The translations under genes and the position numbers were made by a program. This document shows positions 8,930-17,167 of a stretch of 23,007 nt of DNA, one piece after another (the first letter of the stretch is position 1; every line of letters begins with the position of its first letter). This DNA comes from Micrococcaceae bacterium UBA6021 (GTDB taxonomy: Bacteria > Actinomycetota > Actinomycetes > Actinomycetales > Micrococcaceae). Location of the stretch: positions 1,637 to 24,643 of the forward strand of contig DIZT01000053.1 in the NCBI GenBank assembly GCA_002427975.1, given 5' to 3'. The notes under the pieces were generated by a model. That model saw only the letters and a list, made by a program, of their open reading frames with translations, was not told the DNA's origin and did no database searches.

Positions 8930-9397
8930 ATGACCACAGACGCATCGATACCGGAGACCGCCGAGCTGCCAGCTGAGGAGTGCTGGCGGTTACTGCAAGG
9001 CGATTCGGTGGGCCGCCTTGCCGTGTGGGTGAACGACCACCCCGAGATCTTTCCCATCAACTACAAGGTCCACCATGAATCCCTGGTCTTCCGCACGGGT
9101 GCGGGCACCAAGCTTGCATCCGCCTTGGGCAAGCAGGTTGCACTTGAAGTCGATGGTGCCGACACGGACAGCGGCGTGGCATGGAGCGTCGTCGTGAAAG
9201 GTCCGGCTACAGCGCTTGACCGGACCCCCGAAGTCCTGGAGTCCATCGGACACTTACTGTTCCCCTGGGAAACGGGCCGCAAAGACCATTTCCTCCGTAT
9301 TGTCCCGGAGAGCGTCAGTGGAAGACGGTTCAGAATTGCCGCGCCGCTGACCTGGGGCGGCCCCTTGGATGAGGCCACCCGCGCCGGACTGGAATAA
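8930..9397 (+). CDS. PNPOx-fold flavin/cofactor-binding protein
   Basis: A 155-residue protein of the pyridoxamine 5'-phosphate oxidase-like split-barrel fold. Recognisable blocks are [16 protein letters not shown] at the N-terminus, [18 protein letters not shown], the central VALEVDG strand and WSVVVKG. Members of this group bind FMN, F420 or haem and include many reductases of unknown substrate; I cannot say which cofactor applies. The most likely start is the ATG at 8930. An in-frame ATG at 8918 has GGGGCAG about ten bases before it, and the frame is open from 8888, but that extension overlaps the DosR-like box. A clear paralogue lies at 16600-17064. The gene is eight bases upstream of adh and probably co-transcribed with it. 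Confidence 0.85.
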   Translation: MTTDASIPETAELPAEECWRLLQGDSVGRLAVWVNDHPEIFPINYKVHHESLVFRTGAGTKLASALGKQVALEVDGADTDSGVAWSVVVKGPATALDRTPEVLESIGHLLFPWETGRKDHFLRIVPESVSGRRFRIAAPLTWGGPLDEATRAGLE

Positions 9398-9404
9398 CCG
9401 GTTC

Positions 9405-10409
9405 ATGCAGGCATGGTGGGTTGAGGATCCCGGTCCCATCGGGTCAGGCCCATTACGGACGGGCGAGCGCCCCGATCCGTCCCCGGGGCCGGGCGAGGTC
9501 CTGCTCTCTGTACTCGCGTGTGGAGTCTGCCGCACAGATCTCCACCTGGCTGAAGGAGACCTGCCGCCCCATGGCTCCCGCCGAATCCCGGGTCACGAAG
9601 TGGTCGCCGAGGTGGTGGGGCTGGGAGCAGGCAGCTCCAGGTTCCGGCCCGGCGAGCGTGTCGGAGCAGCCTGGCTGGCCCGCACCTGCGGCTCCTGCCG
9701 TTTCTGCCGTCGCGGGTCCGAGAACCTCTGCCTGGCACCGGCATTTACCGGCTGGGACACCGACGGCGGGTACGCCGAGCTGATGACCGTCCACGAGGAT
9801 TATGCGTACCGGATACCCGAAGTATTTACCGATGAGCAAGCGGCGCCCTTGCTGTGCGCAGGAATCATCGGCTACCGGGCCCTTCGTTCCTCCGGCCTAC
9901 CGCCGGGTGGCAAACTCGGTATTTATGGCTTTGGTGGGTCGGCCCACCTGACAGCGCAGATGGCCCTCTACGAGGGTGCCAGCGTCTACGTCATGACACG
10001 ATCAGCGGCGGCGCAGAGGCTGGCACTTGAACTGGGTGCAGAGTTTGCCGGGCCCGCCGAAGCAGACCCGCCTGAACTCTTGGACGCGGCCATCCTGTTC
10101 GCGCCAGCGGGCCAACTGGTACCAACCGCGCTTCGTGCTCTGGACCGCGGAGGCACGCTCGCCGTCGCCGGCATCCATTTGAGCGACATTCCGGTCCTGG
10201 ACTACCAAAAGGACCTTTTTCAGGAGCGCAGCCTGCGCAGTGTCACGGCCAACACCCGGGCCGATGGGCGGGAATTCCTCGCGCTGGCAGAGCAAATACC
10301 GCTCCGCCCCACCACGGTCCCCTACCCGTGGACAAAGGCCGACCAGGCCTTGGTGGACCTGTCCCTGGACCGATTCACGGGAGCCGCCGTATTGCTCCGG
10401 GAGGGCTGA
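9405..10409 (+). CDS. Zinc-dependent alcohol dehydrogenase, AdhA-like
   Basis: A 334-residue medium-chain dehydrogenase/reductase. Catalytic zinc ligands are Cys42 (CGVCRTDLH), His64 (PGHEVV) and Cys151 ([12 protein letters not shown]). Structural zinc ligands are Cys95, Cys98, Cys101 and Cys109. The dinucleotide loop is GFGGSAH (about 175-181). The block [17 protein letters not shown] is typical of the AdhA-type bacterial enzymes that interconvert primary alcohols and aldehydes with NAD(P). The ATG at 9405 gives the usual N-terminus ([12 protein letters not shown]). The frame is open from 9369, but that would overlap the preceding gene by 29 bases and add residues not seen in the family. It probably forms an operon with the PNPOx gene. 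In this setting it may regenerate NAD+ when respiration stops (inference). Confidence 0.92.
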   Translation: MQAWWVEDPGPIGSGPLRTGERPDPSPGPGEVLLSVLACGVCRTDLHLAEGDLPPHGSRRIPGHEVVAEVVGLGAGSSRFRPGERVGAAWLARTCGSCRFCRRGSENLCLAPAFTGWDTDGGYAELMTVHEDYAYRIPEVFTDEQAAPLLCAGIIGYRALRSSGLPPGGKLGIYGFGGSAHLTAQMALYEGASVYVMTRSAAAQRLALELGAEFAGPAEADPPELLDAAILFAPAGQLVPTALRALDRGGTLAVAGIHLSDIPVLDYQKDLFQERSLRSVTANTRADGREFLALAEQIPLRPTTVPYPWTKADQALVDLSLDRFTGAAVLLREG

Positions 10410-10436
10410 GGCGGCACCGGAAACCCTGGGTCTTCA

Positions 10437-10450
10437 GTGACCTTAGGCCC
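10437..10450. promoter_or_regulatory. DosR-box-like site upstream of the usp operon
   Basis: GTGACCTTAGGCCC is one mismatch from GGGNCNNNNGNCCC. Its reverse complement, GGGCCTAAGGTCAC, closely parallels the sites at 2991 and 6237. It ends 35 bases before the first usp ATG. Confidence 0.55.
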
Positions 10451-10485
10451 TAGGCCACCGACGGATCCTGGGGGAAGGTACTGCC

Positions 10486-10953
10486 ATGAGTGATAATGAT
10501 CGCATCCTTGTTGGAATCGACGGTTCCGAATACTCCCCCGCGGCGCTGCGCCTCGCCGGGCGCTTGGCGTCCGCACTGGACGCACCGTTGCACGTCGTCA
10601 CCTGCCTGGGCTTCTCCGACTTCTACCTGCCAGCGCACTTGCCTCCCGGGGAGATCGACAGCACGGCTGAGCTTGAGGCGATCGCCAAACGCCTCATGGA
10701 GCAGGCCATCGACAGGGCCTACGGCGCGGAGCGCCCGGAACATCTCACGACAGCCGTGAAGGCGGGGTCGCCTGCCAAGGTCCTGGTTGACGAAAGCCGC
10801 GACGCCCAACTGCTCGTCGTCGGGCGGCGCGGCCACGGCGGCCTCCTTGGCCAGCTCATGGGCTCTGTCAGCGCAGCGTGTACAGCCCACGCGCACTGCC
10901 CTGTGCTGGTGGTCAGCCAGGATGCCGGGAACCACGATGCAACCGACCACTGA
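10486..10953 (+). CDS. Universal stress protein, single domain
   Basis: A 155-residue single UspA domain. It opens with RILVGIDGSEYS and ends with CPVLVVSQD. The ATP-binding loop is complete: GRRGHGGLLGQLMGS fits G2xG9xG(S/T), so ATP binding is expected. The ATG at 10486 follows GGGGGAAGG, about six bases upstream. It is the first of three usp genes that overlap end to start: the next gene begins 17 bases before this one stops. A DosR-like box lies 35 bases upstream. Role by family: stress or low-oxygen adaptation through nucleotide binding; no enzymatic activity is implied. Confidence 0.92.
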   Translation: MSDNDRILVGIDGSEYSPAALRLAGRLASALDAPLHVVTCLGFSDFYLPAHLPPGEIDSTAELEAIAKRLMEQAIDRAYGAERPEHLTTAVKAGSPAKVLVDESRDAQLLVVGRRGHGGLLGQLMGSVSAACTAHAHCPVLVVSQDAGNHDATDH

Positions 10954-11452
10954 ACTGCCGCCAATCGTGGTGGGTGTGGACGGAAGCGCTCCGTCCATAC
11001 TCGCGCTGCGCTGGGCGGGCGCGTTGGCGCCGCTGCTCAAGGCCCATATCCGGGCCGTGTCCTGCTGGCATTTCCAGATCGCCGTCGGAACATTCCTACC
11101 GGTTGACTGGAACCCCGAAGAGGACGCCCGGAACGTCTGTGCAGAGGCAGTGGCCAAGGCCTTCGACGGCGTTCTTCCGGCAGGGCTTGAAATGGTGGCA
11201 GTCCAAGGGCCGGCGGCCAAGATCCTGGTCGAAGAAAGCCGGTCAGCTCAGTTGGTCATAGTGGGCAGCCGTGGCCACGGAGGTTTTGAAGGGCTGCTGC
11301 TCGGGGCGGTAAGCGCAACAGTCGCTGAACACGCAAAATGCCCTATCCTTGTCGCCCATGGACTCGACCTGCCGGCAGGGATTTCGGTTGCTCCCGGTCA
11401 GGCTTCCGCGGAGGGGGGCGCGCAGGCCGGGTCCAGCCATGCCCTCCCGTGA
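10937..11452 (+). CDS. Universal stress protein, single domain, overlapping its neighbours
   Basis: A 171-residue protein with one Usp domain (about residues 9-140, PIVVGVDGSAPS to CPILVAHG) and a Gly/Ala-rich tail of about 28 residues. The loop GSRGHGGFEGLLLGA has the right spacing but ends in Ala where Ser or Thr usually contacts phosphate, so nucleotide binding may be altered. The ATG at 10937 gives the normal Usp N-terminus. The frame is open from 10787, but that extension lies in the preceding usp gene. It overlaps the upstream gene by 17 bases and the downstream one by 14, which suggests coupled translation and roughly matched amounts. Confidence 0.88.
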   Translation: MQPTTELPPIVVGVDGSAPSILALRWAGALAPLLKAHIRAVSCWHFQIAVGTFLPVDWNPEEDARNVCAEAVAKAFDGVLPAGLEMVAVQGPAAKILVEESRSAQLVIVGSRGHGGFEGLLLGAVSATVAEHAKCPILVAHGLDLPAGISVAPGQASAEGGAQAGSSHALP

Positions 11453-12314
11453 CCGCGTGGTGGTTGGCTACGACGGGTCGGGTGAGGCCACCTTGGCAGT
11501 ACGCTGGGCTGCACGGAATGCGGTGCTTTTGGACTGTGAACTGCAGGTGGTTCATTGTTCGCTGTGGCCGCTGCTGACCCGTGACCTGGGACCCGTCCCA
11601 GGCGTGGCCGGCAGCGGACTGCAACATCAGGCGCAGGCCATCCTTGATGAAGGACAAGCCGAGGCGCTGTCCGTGGCGCCCCGGGCCAGGATCAGGAGCA
11701 GCCTCCTGCACGGACTCCCCGCAGGCCATCTCCGTCGGATCGCGGACAATGCGCGGATGCTGGTTCTTGGCAGCCGCGGGATCGGTGGCTTTATGGGACT
11801 TCTGGTGGGATCAGTAAGTCTGGAACTCGCCGCGACGGCCTCCTGTCCCGTTGCGGTCATCCGGTTCGATCAGAACCCGGAAGGGCGCATCGTGGTGGGA
11901 ATTGACTCCTCAGGATCGGCGGACGCCCTGAGTATTGCCTGTGCCATCGCCAGTGCCACGGGAGCGGACCTGATTCTGATGCACGTCATCCGGCCCCATG
12001 ACGGCACGGCCAACAACGCCGGAGATGGCCAAAGAGCGGCCCGTCGTCTCCTCCAGACGGCGGCTCACGACGCCCGGGCCCTGGCTCCGGACGTGCCTAT
12101 CAGCCAGCACGTCGCCCAGGATACGTCGGTCCCGCGGGCGCTCCTCAATGCCGGTCGCGGCGCCGCCCTCATCGTTGTCGGCAACAAGGGCCGGGGGCTT
12201 CTCGGCGGAACTATCGGGTCAAATGCCCATGCAGTCCTCCACCACGCCACCGGCCCCGTCTTGATCTCCCGGCAGCCGGAGCCCGGCCGGACCATAAGCA
12301 ATTGGAAGACCTGA
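11439..12314 (+). CDS. Tandem universal stress protein (two Usp domains)
   Basis: A 291-residue protein with two Usp domains: about residues 5-143 (RVVVGYDGSGEA to CPVAVIRF) and about 150-280 (RIVVGIDSSGSA to GPVLISRQ). The first loop, GSRGIGGFMGLLVGS, is a full G2xG9xG(S/T) motif. The second, GNKGRGLLGGTIGS, is one residue short. The ATG at 11439 is used because it yields a normal N-terminus, although the frame is open from 11349. It overlaps the preceding usp gene by 14 bases and ends the operon: the next gene has its own DosR-like box and a 125-base gap. The domain layout parallels the other tandem Usp at 2966-3925. Confidence 0.9.
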   Translation: MPSRDRVVVGYDGSGEATLAVRWAARNAVLLDCELQVVHCSLWPLLTRDLGPVPGVAGSGLQHQAQAILDEGQAEALSVAPRARIRSSLLHGLPAGHLRRIADNARMLVLGSRGIGGFMGLLVGSVSLELAATASCPVAVIRFDQNPEGRIVVGIDSSGSADALSIACAIASATGADLILMHVIRPHDGTANNAGDGQRAARRLLQTAAHDARALAPDVPISQHVAQDTSVPRALLNAGRGAALIVVGNKGRGLLGGTIGSNAHAVLHHATGPVLISRQPEPGRTISNWKT

Positions 12315-12334
12315 GCCGCCGCCGTCGGTCTCCC

Positions 12335-12348
12335 GGGACCTTTGTCCC
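12335..12348. promoter_or_regulatory. DosR-box-like site, perfect core, upstream of adh-flavodoxin-ATPase operon
   Basis: GGGACCTTTGTCCC matches GGGNCNNNNGNCCC at every fixed position, and its GGGAC/GTCCC arms are those of the mycobacterial consensus TTSGGGACTWWAGTCCCSAA. It ends 91 bases before the adh ATG. Confidence 0.65.
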
Positions 12349-12439
12349 TTACGGCTGAGGCAACCGGGCGTCATCGTTGAGGTGGAGCAGCATGCCGCGC
12401 GTGCGGTGGACCCCCGATCAACAACAGACAGGAACGGTT

Positions 12440-13495
12440 ATGAAAGCCATCGTTTACGGAGGCCCAGGGAAGAAGTCCTGGACAGATGTTCCCGATCCGG
12501 CCATCCGGAATCCCACCGATGCCATTGTCAAGGTCGACACCACGACCATCTGCGGGACCGATCTGCACATCCTCAAAGGGGATGTACCGGCTGTAACGAC
12601 AGGAAGAATCCTCGGCCACGAAGGGGTGGGAACCATCACCGAGGTGGGGTCGTCCGTTACCAGCCTGAAGCCGGGCGACCGGGTGATCATTTCCTGCATC
12701 AAGTCCTGCGGCCATTGCGCCAACTGTAAGAGCGGCCTCTATTCGCATTGCCTGGGCGACGAGGGCGCCTCGGGCATCGGTTGGGTCTTCGGCCACCTGA
12801 TCGACGGGACCCAGGCCGAATACGTCCGCGTCCCCTACGCGGAAAACTCCCTGCACCTGCTGCCGGCCGGCGTGAGTGACGAGCAGGCCGTTATGCTCTC
12901 CGACATTCTCCCGACGGGCTTCGAGATCGGCGTGCAATACGGCCGGGTGAAGCCCGGCGACACGGTGGCGGTGGTCGGGGCAGGCCCGGTGGGACTGGCA
13001 GCAATCGCCACGGCGGGGCTCTATGGAGCGGCCACCATCATCGCCGTCGACCTTGACGGGAACCGCCTGGAAAAGTCCCGCGGGTTTGGCGCCACCCACG
13101 TCGTGCTCTCAGGGGACTCCAACTGGAAGGAACAGGTGCTGGGCCTGACTGACGGCCAGGGCGTTGATGTGGCCATCGAAGCAGTGGGGATTCCCGCGAC
13201 CTTCAGCATGTGTACCGAGATCGTCCGGCCGGGCGGGAACGTGGCCAACGTCGGCGTCCACGGGAAACCCGTGGAACTGCATATGGAGGACCTTTGGATC
13301 AAGAACATCAGCATCAGCATGGGACTCGTGAATGCCAACACCACTCCGATGCTGCTGAAACTCGTCGCCCAGAAGAAGCTCCCGGCGGAGAAGTTCGCAA
13401 CGCACCACTTCCGCTTTGACCAGTTCATGGATGCCTACGACACCTTCGCCCGTGCCGCAGAAACGAACGCCCTGAAGGTGGTCATCACGGCATGA
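12440..13495 (+). CDS. Zinc-dependent alcohol dehydrogenase (tetrameric MDR type)
   Basis: A 351-residue medium-chain dehydrogenase. Catalytic zinc ligands fit the Cys38 (TICGTDLH), His60 (LGHEGVG) and Asp155 (SDILPTG) pattern of tetrameric secondary-alcohol dehydrogenases. Structural zinc cysteines are at 90, 93, 96 and 104. The dinucleotide loop is VVGAGPVGL (about 178-186), and Asp204 at the end of the second strand (IAVDLDGNRL) favours NAD+ over NADP+. It differs clearly from the AdhA-like enzyme at 9405, so the two probably have different substrates. The ATG at 12440 has AGGAACGG upstream. Its stop overlaps the flavodoxin ATG (ATGA). It leads a four-gene operon that ends with the P-type ATPase. 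Confidence 0.93.
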   Translation: MKAIVYGGPGKKSWTDVPDPAIRNPTDAIVKVDTTTICGTDLHILKGDVPAVTTGRILGHEGVGTITEVGSSVTSLKPGDRVIISCIKSCGHCANCKSGLYSHCLGDEGASGIGWVFGHLIDGTQAEYVRVPYAENSLHLLPAGVSDEQAVMLSDILPTGFEIGVQYGRVKPGDTVAVVGAGPVGLAAIATAGLYGAATIIAVDLDGNRLEKSRGFGATHVVLSGDSNWKEQVLGLTDGQGVDVAIEAVGIPATFSMCTEIVRPGGNVANVGVHGKPVELHMEDLWIKNISISMGLVNANTTPMLLKLVAQKKLPAEKFATHHFRFDQFMDAYDTFARAAETNALKVVITA

Positions 13496-13950
13496 AAGCC
13501 CATATCGTCTTCGACTCCGCTTATGGAAACACCAAGGCGATTGCAGAGGCCATCGCACAAGACCTCAGACCTATCCGCGCTGCAGCGGTTTCCGTGACGG
13601 ACTTCAACCCCGGGAACCTGTCTGTCGGCGATCTTCTCATCGTCGGCTCCCCCATCAACGGCTGGCGGCCCACCCCCAAAATCACAGAACTGCTGGGGCA
13701 GTTGGGCAACGGCAAGCTCGAGGGCATCAAGGCAGCAGCATTCGACACCCGCGTCCGGTTCTTCATCCATGGCGACGCTGCAAAGAAGATGACCAAATTG
13801 CTCAAGGAAGGCGGCGCCAACATCATTTCAGCCCCGGCCCCCTTTTACGTCCAGGGCACCGAAGGGCCCCTGCGCGGCGGAGAACTGGAGAAAGCAGCGG
13901 ATTGGGTGAGGAGCCTGGCTTCGGCGTTGGAGCAGAAAGGAGCACCATGA
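13492..13950 (+). CDS. Flavodoxin-family protein
   Basis: A 152-residue flavodoxin-like protein. The FMN-phosphate loop is FDSAYGNTKAIAEAIA (residues about 7-22). The second loop region is LIVGSPINGWRPTPK (about 49-63), and the later block AAAFDTRVRF matches the third flavin contact strand. Flavodoxins carry electrons between redox enzymes. This short, actinobacterial form is also related to menaquinone-linked or protoporphyrinogen-oxidase flavodoxins, so the exact partner is open. It starts inside the adh stop (ATGA) and overlaps the downstream truncated flavodoxin the same way, so the three are translationally coupled. The next gene is its shortened paralogue. Confidence 0.87.
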   Translation: MKAHIVFDSAYGNTKAIAEAIAQDLRPIRAAAVSVTDFNPGNLSVGDLLIVGSPINGWRPTPKITELLGQLGNGKLEGIKAAAFDTRVRFFIHGDAAKKMTKLLKEGGANIISAPAPFYVQGTEGPLRGGELEKAADWVRSLASALEQKGAP

Positions 13951-14144
13951 AAGCAGCCATCGTGTACGAATCCCTCTACGGCCACACACACGCCATCGCC
14001 GATGCGATAGCGCAAGGGCTTGAGCGCCTGGCCGAGCCTGAAAACTTCCTCGTCGATGACACCAACCAGCTCTTGCCCGGTGAACTCGACCGGGCGCGCG
14101 AATGGGGAAGAACACTCGGCACGGCCCTCTCTCCAGCACCCTGA
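13947..14144 (+). pseudogene. Flavodoxin-family remnant, 65 residues, internal deletion
   Basis: The first 26 residues (MKAAIVYESLYGHTHAIADA and following) are a normal flavodoxin start with an FMN-phosphate-type loop. The last about 35 residues (FLVDDTNQLLPGELDRARE, WGRTL) look like the end of a larger flavodoxin of about 170 residues. The middle of the fold, which should hold the other two flavin loops, is missing. The joint keeps the frame, and the gene keeps a good ribosome site (AAAGGAG at 13937-13943) and an ATGA overlap with the upstream flavodoxin. It may still be translated. Either it is a decaying paralogue or a small protein that has lost FMN binding. The deletion is inferred by comparison with the neighbour and family memory. 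Confidence 0.6.
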
Positions 14145-14153
14145 GGGCTCCGC

Positions 14154-16589
14154 ATGAGCACGGCAGAGACGCCCTTCCCGGCCGGATCTGGCCTCTCCGC
14201 CGAAGATGTGAGGCAACGAACACTGTCGGGCCTGGCCAACGGAGTTCCCGACAATTCGAGCCGAAGTCTGTGGCAGATTATCCGGGCAAACGTGCTGACA
14301 CTGCTCAACGGCATTGTTGGCGGCTGCTTCCTGCTGCTGCTGTTGCTCGGCCAGTGGAGGGACGCGCTCTTCGGCCTCGCCGCAATCAGCAACGCCGTCA
14401 TCGGCGTGGTCCAGGAGTACAGGGCCAAACGGCTGCTTGACCGGCTGGCCGTCCTTGACGCCCCACTGGCCCGGGTGCTCCGTGAAGGCCAGGTCCAGGA
14501 AATTGCCGTTGCGGACGTGGTCCTGGACGACATCACCGTGCTGCAGGCCGGCGACCAGGTCGTGGCGGACGCAGTCATCATCGACGGAAACGGTTTGGAG
14601 CTGGACGAATCCCTCCTCACCGGTGAATCAGAGGCCGTGGGCAAGGCCAGGGGTTCGACCGTGCTGTCCGGCTCCGCGGTCACGGCAGGGCAAGGCAGGG
14701 CGCGGGTGGTTGGCGTAGGGGCGGGCTCGTACGCCAGCCGGCTCACAGCCGAAGCGAAGCGTTTCTCCCTGGTCAACTCAGAGATACGAATCGGCCTAGA
14801 CCGGGTCCTCCGCTGGATCAGCTGGTCCCTCTTGCCCATCGTTGTGATCAACACCAACGGCCAGATGCAGGCGAAGGGCGGCTGGGACGTCGCTTTCCGC
14901 ACCGGTGCGTGGGCAGATGCCGTCGTAGGCGCAGTGGCTGGGGCCATTGCGATGATCCCCTTGGGCCTTGTGCTGATGACCAGCGTTGCCTTCGCTGTCG
15001 GGGGTGTTCGGCTGGCCCGCCAGAACGTGCTGGTGCAGGAGCTCGCGGCCGTGGAGGGGCTGGCCCGTGTAGACGTTCTGTGCATCGACAAGACCGGCAC
15101 CCTGACGGAGGGCAGGGTAGTGTTCGACGGCGTGCATACTGCCGGACGGTCCCCCGACCGGGGCTGGACGGATGCGCTGGGATGGTTCGGTGCCGACCCC
15201 CACGCCAACGCTACGGCCCGCTGCCTCACGGGCACCTTCCCTTTCAACGGCACCCGGGCCCCCACCGTCGTCGTTCCCTTCTCCTCCGCCAGGAAGTGGA
15301 GCGCTGCGAGTTTCCACCCGCCCCACGCTGCCGCGGGAACGTGGGTCCTGGGTGCCCCCGAGGTGGTATTAACAGAGAACGGGGCATCGGCTGACGAGGT
15401 CCTGGCCAAGGCCCGGCGCCTGGCGTCGGAGGGCCTGCGCACCCTGGTACTGGCATACGCGCAGGACGTCATGCCCGATGGAGGCACGGATGACGATGTG
15501 CACCTGCCCCGAGGACTCACGACCGCCACACTGCTGACTTTCCGCGAGAAGGTCCGCCCGGATGCCGCGCAGACCCTGTCCTACTTCCGCCAGCAGGGCG
15601 TTTCAGTGAAAATCCTCTCCGGCGATGACCACCGGACAGTAACAGCGGTGGCTCGCGAGGTGGGAATCGACGTCGGCGAAGGCTACGACGCGCGGTACCT
15701 GCCCCCGGACGCGAACCAAATGGAGGAAGCCCTGGACCGTTTTTCCGTGTTTGGCCGCGTCACGCCCGACCAGAAGAAGGACATGGTGCTGGCGCTTCAG
15801 AGAATGGGGCACACCGTCGCCATGACCGGCGATGGCGTCAATGACGCCCTGGCCTTGAAAGAGGCCGACATCGGCATCGCCATGGACACGGCAGCGCCGG
15901 CCACCAAAGCTGTGGCGCGCCTGGTGCTCTTGGACGGGCGCTTCGACCGGCTTCCGGCCGTCCTGGCGGAAGGTCGCCAGGTCATCGCCAACATTGAGCG
16001 CGTCTCGGTGCTGTTCCTGAGCAAGACAACGTACGCCGTCGCCCTGTCCGTGGCGTTCGGTGCGCTGATGTGGAGCTTTCCGTTCCTGCCCCGGCAGCTT
16101 TCCGCCACTGACGGCCTCACCATAGGCATCCCCGCGTTCTTTTTGGCGCTCATGGCCAACCGCCGACGCTACAACCCTGGATTCCTGAAGCGGTCGCTGG
16201 CCATGGCAGTCCCGGCCGGAATCATCATCGCCACGGCGGTCCTGGCCGTGCAGGTGTACGCCCTCGCGGCGGGGGGCTTCACCGCCGGAGCCAGCCGCAC
16301 AGCCGCGGTGATTACGCTGTCATTAGTTGCCCTGAGCGTCCTTGCAGCTGTCAGCCGCCCGGTCAGTCCCCTCCGACTGGCCATCCTCGCCGCCATGTGC
16401 GCAGGGCTTTTCCTGCTGTTGGCTTCCCCCATCCTGCAGGAATTTTTTGTGCTCGAATGGCCACCGCCTGAACTCTCAGCCGCCTCCTTCGCCGCCGCCG
16501 GCGTCGCCATCCTTGCGGTCCTGGCACTGAGCCAGGTCCACGCACGGCGGTTCCCGGTCGATCGGCGGGCGAAGGTGACCCGACCATGA
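14154..16589 (+). CDS. P-type cation ATPase, CtpE-like, with PLGL in place of PEGL
   Basis: An 811-residue P-type ATPase without a heavy-metal (HMA) domain. Motifs: actuator LLTGESEAVG (TGES at 156-159), phosphorylation site Asp312 in CIDKTGTLTEG, hinge MTGDGVNDALALKEADIG (Asp560, Asp564). Membrane helices lie at about 45-90, 220-285 and the C-terminal 200 residues. The order and the block GLVLMTSVAFAVG resemble mycobacterial CtpE, linked there to calcium. Odd point: the membrane motif reads IPLGL (269-272) where PEGL is the rule; the Glu of that motif coordinates the cation in related pumps. Substrate is therefore not assigned. The start ATG at 14154 lies nine bases after the flavodoxin remnant. 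It ends convergently ten bases from the second PNPOx gene. Confidence 0.92.
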   Translation: MSTAETPFPAGSGLSAEDVRQRTLSGLANGVPDNSSRSLWQIIRANVLTLLNGIVGGCFLLLLLLGQWRDALFGLAAISNAVIGVVQEYRAKRLLDRLAVLDAPLARVLREGQVQEIAVADVVLDDITVLQAGDQVVADAVIIDGNGLELDESLLTGESEAVGKARGSTVLSGSAVTAGQGRARVVGVGAGSYASRLTAEAKRFSLVNSEIRIGLDRVLRWISWSLLPIVVINTNGQMQAKGGWDVAFRTGAWADAVVGAVAGAIAMIPLGLVLMTSVAFAVGGVRLARQNVLVQELAAVEGLARVDVLCIDKTGTLTEGRVVFDGVHTAGRSPDRGWTDALGWFGADPHANATARCLTGTFPFNGTRAPTVVVPFSSARKWSAASFHPPHAAAGTWVLGAPEVVLTENGASADEVLAKARRLASEGLRTLVLAYAQDVMPDGGTDDDVHLPRGLTTATLLTFREKVRPDAAQTLSYFRQQGVSVKILSGDDHRTVTAVAREVGIDVGEGYDARYLPPDANQMEEALDRFSVFGRVTPDQKKDMVLALQRMGHTVAMTGDGVNDALALKEADIGIAMDTAAPATKAVARLVLLDGRFDRLPAVLAEGRQVIANIERVSVLFLSKTTYAVALSVAFGALMWSFPFLPRQLSATDGLTIGIPAFFLALMANRRRYNPGFLKRSLAMAVPAGIIIATAVLAVQVYALAAGGFTAGASRTAAVITLSLVALSVLAAVSRPVSPLRLAILAAMCAGLFLLLASPILQEFFVLEWPPPELSAASFAAAGVAILAVLALSQVHARRFPVDRRAKVTRP

Positions 16590-16599
16590 TGACGCGGCC

Positions 16600-17064
16600 C
16601 TAGACCCAGTCCGCCGAAAAATCCTGCGGCGGCCACCAGCGTGTTCGCGGCGAAACCGCAAACCTTCGTCCGGAGACCTCCGTAGGGGTGATCTGCACCA
16701 GATGCTCTTTGAGTCCGGGCTGCCAGGGTTCGCGGTCAGGACCGGCTTCCTGGAGACTTGCCGGGTCGCCGTCAAACGCCCCAGGCATTCCCTTGACCAC
16801 AACGCTCCACACTTCGGTGGCGTAAGCATTCAGCCCGTCCACCTCAAAGGCCACGGCGGCGCCGCTGAGGAAGGCACGGAGTTTCGTGCCGGGGGCCGTG
16901 CGGAAAACCACCGTTTCGCCGACAGTCATGAAGTTCACGGGAAAGATCTCGGGGACCGCACCGTTGATCACGGCCAGCCGCCCGATATAGGAGGACTGCA
17001 GATACTTCCAGCAGTCAGCCGGGGCGAGAACTTCCGTGTGAGACTCTGAGTGGGAGCTGCTCAT
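16600..17064 (-). CDS. PNPOx-fold protein, paralogue of the one at 8930
   Basis: A 154-residue protein of the same split-barrel family as 8930-9397. Shared blocks are CWKYLQSSYIGRLAV, PEIFPVNF, VVFRTAPGTKL, VAFEVDG, VWSVVVKG and SGRRFAV. Cofactor (FMN, F420 or haem) and substrate are not assignable. The start ATG at 17062-17064 is the only clear choice. It is divergent from hsp20 across a 165-base region that contains two inverted repeats, and convergent with the P-type ATPase. The chromosome thus carries two copies in the same stress cluster. The C-terminal parts diverge most, so they may have different partners. Confidence 0.86.
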   Translation of the reverse strand: MSSSHSESHTEVLAPADCWKYLQSSYIGRLAVINGAVPEIFPVNFMTVGETVVFRTAPGTKLRAFLSGAAVAFEVDGLNAYATEVWSVVVKGMPGAFDGDPASLQEAGPDREPWQPGLKEHLVQITPTEVSGRRFAVSPRTRWWPPQDFSADWV

Positions 17065-17134
17065 GCAACTGATCCTAGCCCTCCGGTCCCAGAGCTCATG
17101 AACCGCACCATCGGCTCATCCTTCCCTGGCAGTC

Positions 17135-17156
17135 AGGACCAAAGCCTCTGGGTCCT
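17135..17156. promoter_or_regulatory. Inverted repeat in the PNPOx/hsp20 intergenic region
   Basis: AGGACC (17135-17140) pairs with GGTCCT (17151-17156) around a ten-base loop. The left part, AGGACCAAAGCCTC, has two mismatches from the DosR-like core, so I do not count it as a box, but it lies where one would be expected. Confidence 0.35.
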
Positions 17157-17167
17157 CCCTGTGCTTT

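Noticed and set aside
13976..15529. 517-codon minus-strand open frame across the plus-strand ATPase
   Set aside because: Ser/Thr/Pro/Arg-rich shadow translation with no domain; the plus strand encodes a complete P-type ATPase.
17135..17148. Eighth DosR-like box upstream of hsp20
   Set aside because: AGGACCAAAGCCTC has two mismatches from the core, too weak to count alone; kept only as part of an inverted repeat.
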